NCBI GenBank assembly: GCA_947458415.1
Contig: CANGZG010000016.1
Span: 1 to 21,965, forward strand
Reading direction: 5' to 3'
DNA length: 21,965 nucleotides
Origin: Comamonadaceae bacterium
GTDB taxonomy: Bacteria > Pseudomonadota > Gammaproteobacteria > Burkholderiales > Burkholderiaceae_C
The notes under the pieces are model-generated. The model was not told the origin of the DNA, made no database searches, and worked only from the letters and a program-made list of their open reading frames with translations. The position numbers were made by a program, and so were the translations under genes. Below are positions 7,668-14,717 of the stretch, in pieces (position 1 is the stretch's first letter; each line of letters starts with the position of its first letter).

Positions 7668-8018
7668 TCAGCGCGGGTTCTCAAAAAACACCACTGTCGA
7701 ATAACTGCTGAACTCGAAATAAACTTTTTTCTCGCCCGGGTCAACTTGCATGTTCAAGTTTTCATCCAAGTGACCGTAGCCGTAACGGTAATCCCGTGCC
7801 TTGCCATCATCCGTTCCCAAGCCCGTGCTGATTTTGTCGACATTCAAGAAGCGTCTGACCAATTTATCGCCAGCGTAAACCTCCAACACCCCGTCGGTGC
7901 CGGTCCAATTTTGAATGTCTCGGCCGAGCTTGTTTTGTTGTTCTTGGGTGCAGCCCAGCAACAACAAACCCAATGAAAAAACAGACAAATACTTTGTCAA
8001 ACCAGTAGGCAGTTTCAT
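7668..8018 (-). CDS. Small putative lipoprotein of unknown function
   Basis: A 116-residue protein with an N-terminal lipoprotein signal: a basic start, a hydrophobic run and a lipobox LLGC, with the lipidated cysteine at residue 23. The residue after it is threonine, not aspartate, so outer-membrane sorting is plausible. The mature part is polar, without transmembrane segments; it has DGVLEVYAGDKLVRRF (about 43-58) and a tyrosine-rich YRYGYGHLDENLNM stretch (about 77-90), suggesting a small beta-rich domain. I do not recognise the family. It follows the HIT gene by 19 bases on the same strand and probably shares its transcript. Confidence 0.75.
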   Translation of the reverse strand: MKLPTGLTKYLSVFSLGLLLLGCTQEQQNKLGRDIQNWTGTDGVLEVYAGDKLVRRFLNVDKISTGLGTDDGKARDYRYGYGHLDENLNMQVDPGEKKVYFEFSSYSTVVFFENPR

Positions 8019-8037
8019 GTGATGTTTTGGTCAGGTG

Positions 8038-8469
8038 TCAGGGCTTGGCGTCGCCAAGGTCTGGTGGCGTCTCGTCTGGCTTTTTGTCCCAGAACACGGC
8101 TTTGTCTGGGAACAACCAGCGCACGCCGCCTCTGGGGTCGGGTACATCGCCTTTGAAGCGGGGAATCAAATGCATGCTGGTGTGCATGACCGTTTGGCCA
8201 GCGGCAAAGCCTTCATTGACACCGACATTGAATCCCTGCGGGTTGAGCTCGTTTTGCAATCGGTGCTTGACACGGGTGATCAGGTTCATCATGTCTTCAC
8301 GTTCTTGCAGCGTGAGGTCAAAAAATGAGGCGGTATGTCTGCGCGGAATGATCAATGTGTGACCATCAGAGACGGGGAACGCATCCCTGAAGGCGATTGA
8401 CAAACTGCTTTCTTCAACAATTCGGGCCGGGGCCAGGGAGCAATAAGTACAGGGGGTCGGTTTGTCCAT
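8038..8469 (-). CDS. HIT-family protein with altered catalytic motif
   Basis: A 143-residue histidine-triad protein; relatives are nucleotidyl hydrolases or transferases acting on substrates such as dinucleoside polyphosphates or AMP conjugates. A CxxC pair (C7, C10) and HTLIIPRRH (37-45) match the zinc-linked HIT subfamily. The C-terminal motif is expected to be H-x-H-x-H; here it reads H96-T-S98-M-H100, so the middle histidine, the usual nucleophile, is serine. The rest of the signature (GQTVMH before it, LIPRFKGDVPDPRGGVRW after it) is intact. It may therefore be a binding protein or use altered chemistry. The gene is divergent from the methyltransferase, with 115 bases between them. Confidence 0.88.
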   Translation of the reverse strand: MDKPTPCTYCSLAPARIVEESSLSIAFRDAFPVSDGHTLIIPRRHTASFFDLTLQEREDMMNLITRVKHRLQNELNPQGFNVGVNEGFAAGQTVMHTSMHLIPRFKGDVPDPRGGVRWLFPDKAVFWDKKPDETPPDLGDAKP

Positions 8470-8584
8470 GAGAAATTATGCGCCAAGTTGTTCTTGTTTG
8501 TTGTGCTGATATGCTTGTTGAAAGCATTGATTTGTCATTTTCTCAATCGATGGCTCGGAGTCCGTATTCAATTCGAGGTAAGTA

Positions 8585-9295
8585 ATGGGTGATTACACAA
8601 ACATGTCAGGTTATTACGACTTAATCATGACATCTGGCTACTATGACTATCCCAAAATTGTCAATGCTTTGCTAGCGGTGCCCCATTTTCGCAGCGTGCT
8701 TGAAATGGGTTGTGGCACGGGTTTGATATTGGAAGAACTGGCCCACAGAAAAAAAGACATTGCCATCACTGGCTTTGACTTGACCGAGGCGATGTTGGAC
8801 ATTGCCAAGCAAAGACTGTCTGTTTTTCCAGAGGTTCGACTGGTGCAGCAAAACGTGACCGAGTTAGATTTGCATCAGCAATACGATGTGGCTTTTTCCT
8901 ATGGCGGCGTCTGGTATTTCGTGATGGATGGCGAGAAAGAACCCTTTTTGGTCAGCCATATTTACGACCATGAGGCCAATTTGAATGGCTGGGAAAGAGC
9001 AGCAGAACACATTGCCTCAGGCGGGCAGTTGTTGCTTGGGGTGCAAGGGCCACACAGCAACTATGCCTCACCGATTCGCAATGGGTATGTGTATTCCCAA
9101 ACCATCACCCCCTTGCCCCACGGTTTTCACAAAGAATATTTTCTGGACGACGGCCACAAACGTTTGATGGAACAACGCATTGATTACCGAACATATCCGT
9201 TCGATGAGGCGTGTGAGCTGTTGGCAAATTTCGGCTTGATCCATCAACCCAGCGCATCAGCAAATCCACAGTTTGTTCGGTTTGTGAAATCATGA
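8585..9295 (+). CDS. Class I SAM-dependent methyltransferase
   Basis: A 236-residue protein with the class I methyltransferase fold. Motif I is VLEMGCGTG at 38-46, the acidic residue for the SAM ribose is probably D65 in GFDLTEAM, and a later strand carries QYDVAFSYGGVWYF. The N-terminus contains a short duplication, SGYYD at 8-12 and 17-21, probably part of a substrate lid. GAGG at 8575-8578 precedes the ATG by six bases. Its stop overlaps the start of the next gene (ATGA at 9292-9295), so it is translationally coupled to the dehydrogenase and aminotransferase. The substrate cannot be told; a small-molecule acceptor is more likely than RNA because no RNA-binding segment is visible. Confidence 0.87.
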   Translation: MGDYTNMSGYYDLIMTSGYYDYPKIVNALLAVPHFRSVLEMGCGTGLILEELAHRKKDIAITGFDLTEAMLDIAKQRLSVFPEVRLVQQNVTELDLHQQYDVAFSYGGVWYFVMDGEKEPFLVSHIYDHEANLNGWERAAEHIASGGQLLLGVQGPHSNYASPIRNGYVYSQTITPLPHGFHKEYFLDDGHKRLMEQRIDYRTYPFDEACELLANFGLIHQPSASANPQFVRFVKS

Positions 9296-10206
9296 ATACG
9301 CTTCCCCAGCTGGCTTTCATTGGTGTGGGCAACATGGGAAACCCCATGGCGATGAATTTGCTCAAAGCCGGGTATGCGCTGAAAGTTTTTGACATTGACC
9401 CTTCTAAAACATTGAACCTCAAGCAAGCTGGCGCACAAGTGGCTGACAGCTTGGCAGACGTGGTTCAAGGAGTGAACGTGGTCATGGTGTCTTTACCGGG
9501 ACCAGCGCAAGTGGCGCAAGTCATGTTGGGCGAGGCGGGCGTGTTGTCCATCTTGAGCCCTGGCGTCACTGTCATTGACACCACCACGAGTTCCGTGGAG
9601 TTGGTGCAGCAGTTGGTTGAGCTGTCAGAACAACGAAGCGTGCACTATTTGGAAGCACCGGTGACCAATGCTGTCGACTTTGCCGCTTTGGGCAAACTGT
9701 CAATATTTGTGGGTGGTTCTTTGTCTGCTTTTGAAACTCACAAACCTGTGCTGGAAGTGATTGGCGATAAAATTTTCCATGTGGGGAAAGCCGGTAATGG
9801 CGCCACGGTCAAATTGCTGACCAACTTGTTGTGGTTTGTCAGTGCCGCCACGATCGGTGAAGCATTGATGTTGGGTGCCAAAGCAGACATTCCACTGCAC
9901 ACCGTGTGGGAAGCGATCAAATCGAGCGCTGGCAACAGCTGGGTGGCAGAGCATGATGTGCCCTCCATATTTGCGGGTCACTATGACCCCAGCTTTTCAT
10001 TGGCTTTGTGCTGCAAAGACTTGGGATTGATCAATGCGATTGCGCAATCTCAGGGTTACCAGTTACCCATGGGTTCGCACGTGCTAAGTCTGTTTGAAAA
10101 AGCACAAGCGGTGTATGGTCCGCAAGCTGCAGAGCTGCATGTCGTCAAACTGTTGGAAGACCAAGTAGGTCACTACCTTCGCCCCGACCCTGTCAAGGCC
10201 AGTTGA
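9292..10206 (+). CDS. NAD(P)-dependent beta-hydroxyacid dehydrogenase (3-hydroxyisobutyrate dehydrogenase family)
   Basis: A 304-residue member of the 3-hydroxyisobutyrate/tartronate semialdehyde reductase family. The Rossmann motif GVGNMGNPMA lies at 11-20. The substrate segment EAPVTNAVDFAALGKLSIFVGG (from about 121) corresponds to the DAPVSGG signature with altered residues. The catalytic lysine is K174 in NGATVKLLTNLL. Family members interconvert a beta-hydroxyacid and its semialdehyde or keto form. The degenerate APVTN suggests a substrate other than hydroxyisobutyrate. The gene overlaps the methyltransferase by four bases, and the aminotransferase follows within three bases, so the three probably act on one pathway. 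Confidence 0.88.
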   Translation: MNTLPQLAFIGVGNMGNPMAMNLLKAGYALKVFDIDPSKTLNLKQAGAQVADSLADVVQGVNVVMVSLPGPAQVAQVMLGEAGVLSILSPGVTVIDTTTSSVELVQQLVELSEQRSVHYLEAPVTNAVDFAALGKLSIFVGGSLSAFETHKPVLEVIGDKIFHVGKAGNGATVKLLTNLLWFVSAATIGEALMLGAKADIPLHTVWEAIKSSAGNSWVAEHDVPSIFAGHYDPSFSLALCCKDLGLINAIAQSQGYQLPMGSHVLSLFEKAQAVYGPQAAELHVVKLLEDQVGHYLRPDPVKAS

Positions 10207-10208
10207 AC

Positions 10209-11522
10209 ATGAAGCAGTCCGAGTTGATGCAAGAAGCGCATTTGCACATGCCTCAAGGCGTGGCAGAGAACTACCGTTACTGGGGCGACGACAAAACGGT
10301 GTTCATCCAACGCGCCAAGGGTTGCGAGTTGACCGACAGCGATGGCAAAACCTATGTGGATTTTCGACTGGGCTACGGTCCGATCATTTTAGGTTACCAA
10401 GACACCCGAGTGGATGCAGCCGTCATTCGGCAAATTCATGACTCAGGCACATTGACCGGTTTTGCCACTGCACTCGACACCGAGGTGGTCAAGCAAATCA
10501 AGGCCTTGTGCCCACAGATTGAAAAAATGCGGTTTGCCAATTCAGGCACCGAAGCTGTGATGGGCGCGGTCAGAACAGCGCGTGGCTTTACCAAGCGAGA
10601 ACGCATTGTGATGGTGGAGGGCGGTTTTCACGGTTTGTATGACGAACTGATGTGGAAGTCTGACATTGAGAATTGGCAATTGGGAGAGACGCGAGCACCT
10701 TCGGTCATTCCTTTTGGTGCGGGCATTCCAGCGAAATCCCGCGACTTGGTTGACATCATTGGTTTGAATGATGACGAGGCACTGGAACATATTTTCCGAT
10801 TGCGTGGTGAGGAACTCGCTTGTGTTTTGTTGGAGCCCATCATTGGCAACGCAGGCAGCATTTCAGCAACACCGCAGTGGTTGCAGCGTTTGCGTGATTT
10901 GTGTGATGCAAACGGTACCTTGCTGTTGATCGACGAAGTCAAATCGGGTTTTCGTGTGGACAAAGGTGGTGCGCAAGCGTTGTATGGCATCCATGCGGAC
11001 CTGACCACGTATGCCAAGGCGATGGGCAACGGGTATCCGGTCGCCGCATTTGGTGGTCGCGCTGAAGTGATGGATGTCATTGGTTCGCAACGCGGTGCTG
11101 TGGTTCATGGCGGCACTTACACAGCCAATTTGATCGGCTTGCGTGCAGCGCAGGCGACATTGGACATCTTGACCCACACCAACGCATTGCAGACCGTGCA
11201 TCAGGTCGGACAAAGAGTCAAAGCCTTGTTGTCGAATGTGTTTTCTCGCGCAGGACTGGCACACGCATTTGCGGGGCCACCCTCCATGCTGGGCATTCAC
11301 TTCACGCCAGAGGTGCCTCAAACCTACCGCGATTGGCGCAAGACGGACAGCCACCTCTACAACTTGTTTGCATGGGAATTGATTGCCCGAGGGGTCATGC
11401 TTGAACCCGATTCACGCGAACCATGGTTTTTTTGTGAAGCGCACAGCCAAATGGATTTGGCTTGGTTGGAAGACATGGCAACCTTGGCGTTGCATGCGGC
11501 CTTAGACAAGAGCTTGAAGTAG
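10209..11522 (+). CDS. Class III PLP-dependent aminotransferase, glutamate-1-semialdehyde-aminomutase-like
   Basis: A 437-residue fold-type I PLP enzyme. Visible features are NSGTEA at 111-116 (phosphate binding), LLIDEVKSGF with PLP-binding D242, the Schiff-base lysine K270 in TTYAKAMGNGYP, and GTYTAN near 301-306. The general layout is that of glutamate-1-semialdehyde aminomutase, but the N-terminus and active-site loops differ from true HemL. The group also includes beta-amino acid aminotransferases such as the Variovorax beta-phenylalanine enzyme, which I consider the closer analogy. An in-frame TTG at 10203 is an alternative start; I prefer the ATG at 10209. With the preceding dehydrogenase it could convert a beta-amino acid via an oxo intermediate to a hydroxyacid, or the reverse; this is inference. 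Confidence 0.88.
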   Translation: MKQSELMQEAHLHMPQGVAENYRYWGDDKTVFIQRAKGCELTDSDGKTYVDFRLGYGPIILGYQDTRVDAAVIRQIHDSGTLTGFATALDTEVVKQIKALCPQIEKMRFANSGTEAVMGAVRTARGFTKRERIVMVEGGFHGLYDELMWKSDIENWQLGETRAPSVIPFGAGIPAKSRDLVDIIGLNDDEALEHIFRLRGEELACVLLEPIIGNAGSISATPQWLQRLRDLCDANGTLLLIDEVKSGFRVDKGGAQALYGIHADLTTYAKAMGNGYPVAAFGGRAEVMDVIGSQRGAVVHGGTYTANLIGLRAAQATLDILTHTNALQTVHQVGQRVKALLSNVFSRAGLAHAFAGPPSMLGIHFTPEVPQTYRDWRKTDSHLYNLFAWELIARGVMLEPDSREPWFFCEAHSQMDLAWLEDMATLALHAALDKSLK

Positions 11523-11588
11523 CATTTCTTCTATTCAAAAAAAGTCTACTTGTTTGAGGCAATCGGTTTTTTCTACAAACCAAACCAA

Positions 11589-11610
11589 CAGGGCATGGGG
11601 TGAATGCCTG
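11589..11610 (+). terminator. Weak hairpin after the aminotransferase gene
   Basis: CAG(G)GCAT at 11589-11596 can pair with ATGCCTG at 11604-11610, a 7-bp stem with one bulged G and a seven-base loop. The bases after it (ATTCATTTTGGG) are only moderately T-rich. It could end the cassette transcript before gloA, but it is weak evidence. Confidence 0.25.
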
Positions 11611-11656
11611 ATTCATTTTGGGTTAAAGTTTATTGGTTCACTCACTGGAATACAGC

Positions 11657-12076
11657 ATGCGTTACTTACACACCATGGTTCGGGTCGCTGACTTGGAAGC
11701 CTCTTTGAAGTTTTACCGTGATGCTTTGGGCTTGGAGGTCTTGCGTTCCAAAGAAATACCGTCTGGCAGGTTCACGTTGGTTTTTCTGGCTGCACCGGGG
11801 GACACCCAAGCCCAGGTGGAATTGACCTACAACTGGGACCCTGAAGAATTGAAAGGCGGCCGAAATTTTGGTCATTTGGCATACGCGGTGAACGACATTT
11901 ATGCCACTTGCGAGCGGTTGCAACAACATGGCGTCACCATTTTGCGTCCACCCCGTGACGGCTACATGGCATTTGTTCGGTCACCAGACAACATTTCTAT
12001 CGAGTTGTTGCAAGCTGGACAACCGTTACCGTTTAAAGAGCCATGGGCCAGCATGTCCAACACGGGGCAATGGTGA
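11657..12076 (+). CDS. gloA: Lactoylglutathione lyase (glyoxalase I)
   Basis: Glyoxalase I isomerises the hemithioacetal of methylglyoxal and glutathione to S-lactoylglutathione. The 139-residue protein has both VOC half-domains. The metal ligands are visible at the expected places: H5 in LHTMVRV, E55 in VELTYNW, H73 in GHLAYAV and E116 in ISIELLQ. The family start MRYLHTM identifies the ATG at 11657; an in-frame TTG at 11633 would add eight unlike residues. The active-site environment and length match Ni-dependent proteobacterial GloA. uvrC begins seven bases after the stop, so the two are probably cotranscribed. Upstream, about 130 bases separate it from the aminotransferase. Confidence 0.93.
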   Translation: MRYLHTMVRVADLEASLKFYRDALGLEVLRSKEIPSGRFTLVFLAAPGDTQAQVELTYNWDPEELKGGRNFGHLAYAVNDIYATCERLQQHGVTILRPPRDGYMAFVRSPDNISIELLQAGQPLPFKEPWASMSNTGQW

Positions 12077-12082
12077 TTTGAT

Positions 12083-13999
12083 GTGACCGCAAACCAGGGT
12101 TCGGCGGACGAAGCGGCAGTCAACAAGCCAGCGTTCTCACAGGCGTTGTTGTCCCAAGTGGCAGCATTGCCCAGCTTGCCTGGTGTCTACCGTTACTATG
12201 ACGCTGACGGTCAGGTGCTATATGTAGGTAAAGCCAACCACCTGAAGAAACGGGTCAGCAGTTATTTTCAAAAGACCCACGATGGCACGCGCACCGGCCA
12301 CATGGTTTCCAAAATCTCACGCATGGAAACCACGGTGGTCCGCTCGGAGGCCGAGGCCTTGTTGCTTGAAAATAATTTGATCAAAACCCTCAAGCCGCGC
12401 TACAACATTCTGTTTCGTGACGACAAAAGTTACCCTTATTTGAAAATCACTGGCGCCAAAACAGCACCGCCCGATGCGCTTGGACATCCCTCTCCCAAAT
12501 CCATTCCCCGCGTGGTGTACTACAGGGGCGCTGTCGACAAGCAGCATGACTATTTTGGGCCATACCCGAGCGTGTGGGCAGTGCGTGAGGCGATTCAGCT
12601 GTTGCAAAAAGTCTTTCGATTGCGCACCTGCGAAGACACAGTGTTTAAAAACCGCACACGGCCTTGCTTGTTGCATCAGATCAAGCGGTGTTCGGGTCCT
12701 TGCGTGGGCTTGGTCAGCGAGCATGACTACCAACAGGACGTCAAGAACGCTTGCGAACTGTTGGGCGGGCGAACGCAAGCCGTGATGAAGTCGCTGGAAC
12801 AACGCATGATGGCCCATTCGGATGCGTTGGAGTTTGAAGCAGCTGCTGATGTACGCAACCAGATCAATGCGTTGTCAAAGGTATTGCACCAACAGTCGGT
12901 GGATTCTGTCGATGACCGAGACGTGGACATTTTGGCAGTGATGGTTCAAGCGGGCAAAGCCTGCGTGAATTTGGCCATGGTCAGAGGTGGCAGGCATTTG
13001 GGAGACAGTCCTTATTTCCCCACGCATGTCGAAGGTGCGCAACCGGTCGAAGTGCTCGAGGCCTTCATCTCACAACACTATTTGGAAATCGCCGCACCAC
13101 CCACCTTGATCACCAGCCATGCGGTAGACAAAGATTTGATTCGCGCCCTGAGTGATCAGATGGGCATCAAATTGCATGTGATTCACCAACCCAGAGAACA
13201 ACGCAAGTCTTGGTTGGAAATGGCGCAGCAAAATGCGGCCATCAAACTGGGTCGACTGCTGGCTGAAGAAGGTTCTCAACAATCCAGAACCCGTGCCTTG
13301 GTCGATGCCTTGGACCTTGCCCCAGAGGACATGGACAATTTTTTGATTGAATGCTTTGACATTTCTCACACAGCTGGGGAGGCCACGCAAGCATCATGTG
13401 TGGTGTTCCATCACCACCAAATGCAATCTGCGAAATACCGACGCTACAACATTGAAGGCATCACGCCTGGAGACGATTACGCCGCCATGCGGCAGGTGCT
13501 GACAAGGCGATATGCCAAATTGGCAGAGGCTGTCAGAGCAGGCGAAGCCACATTCCCAGACCTGGTGTTGATAGACGGTGGCAAAGGTCAGATCAGCATG
13601 GCCAAATCGGTGTTCGAGGCATTGGAGTTGGACATTTCCCGATTGGTCGGCGTTGAAAAAGGCGATGGCAGAAAAGTTGGTTTAGAGGAATTGGTGTTTG
13701 CGGATGGGCGACCCAAACTCACGCTTGCACAAGACTCCGCCGCTTTGATGTTGGTCGCTCAAATCCGTGACGAGGCTCACCGATTCGCTATCACGGGCAT
13801 GCGTGCCAAACGTGCCAAAGTCAGAACGGGTTCGAGCAGTTTGGAGGACATCGCCGGCGTCGGTCCGCGTAAGCGGGCCAAATTGTTACAGCGGTTCGGC
13901 GGTGTCAGAGGGGTTGCAGATGCCAGTGTGCAGGACCTGTGCACGGTAGAGGGTGTTTCGTTGGCGTTGGCCCAGGCCATTTATGCCGCGTTGCACTGA
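12083..13999 (+). CDS. uvrC: Excinuclease ABC subunit C
   Basis: UvrC makes the two incisions around bulky DNA lesions in nucleotide excision repair. The GTG start gives 638 residues. The N-terminal GIY-YIG nuclease (GVY at 34-36, LYVGK at 46-50, ending about residue 110) makes the 3' cut. Four cysteines, C183, C195, C203 and C207, have the same 12-8-4 spacing as those reported to hold the iron-sulfur cluster in E. coli UvrC. A UVR motif (about 230-265) follows, then the RNase-H-like nuclease (LIDGGKGQ near 495), and a C-terminal double helix-hairpin-helix (DIAGVGPRKRAKLLQRFGG). An ATG TGA start-stop pair overlaps the GTG out of frame. It ends one base before the opposing serB stop. Confidence 0.96.
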   Translation: MTANQGSADEAAVNKPAFSQALLSQVAALPSLPGVYRYYDADGQVLYVGKANHLKKRVSSYFQKTHDGTRTGHMVSKISRMETTVVRSEAEALLLENNLIKTLKPRYNILFRDDKSYPYLKITGAKTAPPDALGHPSPKSIPRVVYYRGAVDKQHDYFGPYPSVWAVREAIQLLQKVFRLRTCEDTVFKNRTRPCLLHQIKRCSGPCVGLVSEHDYQQDVKNACELLGGRTQAVMKSLEQRMMAHSDALEFEAAADVRNQINALSKVLHQQSVDSVDDRDVDILAVMVQAGKACVNLAMVRGGRHLGDSPYFPTHVEGAQPVEVLEAFISQHYLEIAAPPTLITSHAVDKDLIRALSDQMGIKLHVIHQPREQRKSWLEMAQQNAAIKLGRLLAEEGSQQSRTRALVDALDLAPEDMDNFLIECFDISHTAGEATQASCVVFHHHQMQSAKYRRYNIEGITPGDDYAAMRQVLTRRYAKLAEAVRAGEATFPDLVLIDGGKGQISMAKSVFEALELDISRLVGVEKGDGRKVGLEELVFADGRPKLTLAQDSAALMLVAQIRDEAHRFAITGMRAKRAKVRTGSSSLEDIAGVGPRKRAKLLQRFGGVRGVADASVQDLCTVEGVSLALAQAIYAALH

Positions 14000-14000
14000 A

Positions 14001-14717
14001 TCAGATTTTCACCACATCAAGCAGCCGGTCCAAGCCGCCATCGTCAATCACAATTTGCGCAACCGCTCTTACCTTGGGCTTGGCCTGGTAGGCCACTGAC
14101 AAACCACAAGCCGTCATCATGGGCAAGTCGTTGGAACCGTCGCCCACCGCAATGCATTGTGCAGGTTGGATGCCTAGGCGTTCGGCGGTTTGTAAAACCA
14201 TTCGCTTTTTTTCTTCACCGTCGCAAATGTCACCCCAAGCTTGCGGTGTCAAACGACCGGTAAACACGCCGTCTTTCACTTCCAATTGGTTGCTTCGTGT
14301 GTCGTGTATGCCCAGTTGCTGTTGCAGTCTTTGGGTGAAATAGTCAAATCCGCCACTCACGAGCAATGTATGCAAGCCGCTGCGCAAACAGGTGGTAACC
14401 AGTTTTTCAGCGCCTGGATGAAGTTGGAGTTTTTCATCAAAGACGCGTTGCATGATCGAAACGGGCGCGCCTTTCAGAAGTGCCACACGTTGTCGAAGGC
14501 TGTCTTTGTAATCAGTGATGTCGCCGCGCATGGCCGCTTCAGTGATGGCCGACACTTCCTTTTGTAAACCGACCATGCCTGCCATTTCGTCGATGCATTC
14601 GATGTTGATCAAGGTTGAATCCATGTCAAATGCAATCAGCTTGAAATCGGATAAGAAGAGTTGCGCTGGCATGTCACGTATCCAAAGACCTGGGCTGTGT
14701 GGTGTCAATGCATTCAT
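14001..14717 (-). CDS. serB: Phosphoserine phosphatase
   Basis: SerB dephosphorylates O-phosphoserine, the last step of serine synthesis. The 238-residue HAD-family protein has motif I FDMDSTL with nucleophile D31 and acid/base D33, motif II around VSGGFDYF (S121), a lysine near GEEKKRMV (about 168-174), and motif III VGDGSNDLPMM (D193, D197). It lacks the N-terminal ACT-type extension of the E. coli enzyme, as expected for betaproteobacteria. Its ATG overlaps the mfd stop as ATGA, so it is translated from the mfd transcript. Its stop lies one base from the opposing uvrC stop. Confidence 0.94.
   Translation of the reverse strand: MNALTPHSPGLWIRDMPAQLFLSDFKLIAFDMDSTLINIECIDEMAGMVGLQKEVSAITEAAMRGDITDYKDSLRQRVALLKGAPVSIMQRVFDEKLQLHPGAEKLVTTCLRSGLHTLLVSGGFDYFTQRLQQQLGIHDTRSNQLEVKDGVFTGRLTPQAWGDICDGEEKKRMVLQTAERLGIQPAQCIAVGDGSNDLPMMTACGLSVAYQAKPKVRAVAQIVIDDGGLDRLLDVVKI

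Noticed and set aside
8470..8584. Promoters in the divergent HIT-methyltransferase gap
   Set aside because: CATAAT near the HIT start and TTGAAA toward the methyltransferase are visible, but no correctly spaced partner boxes were found for either.
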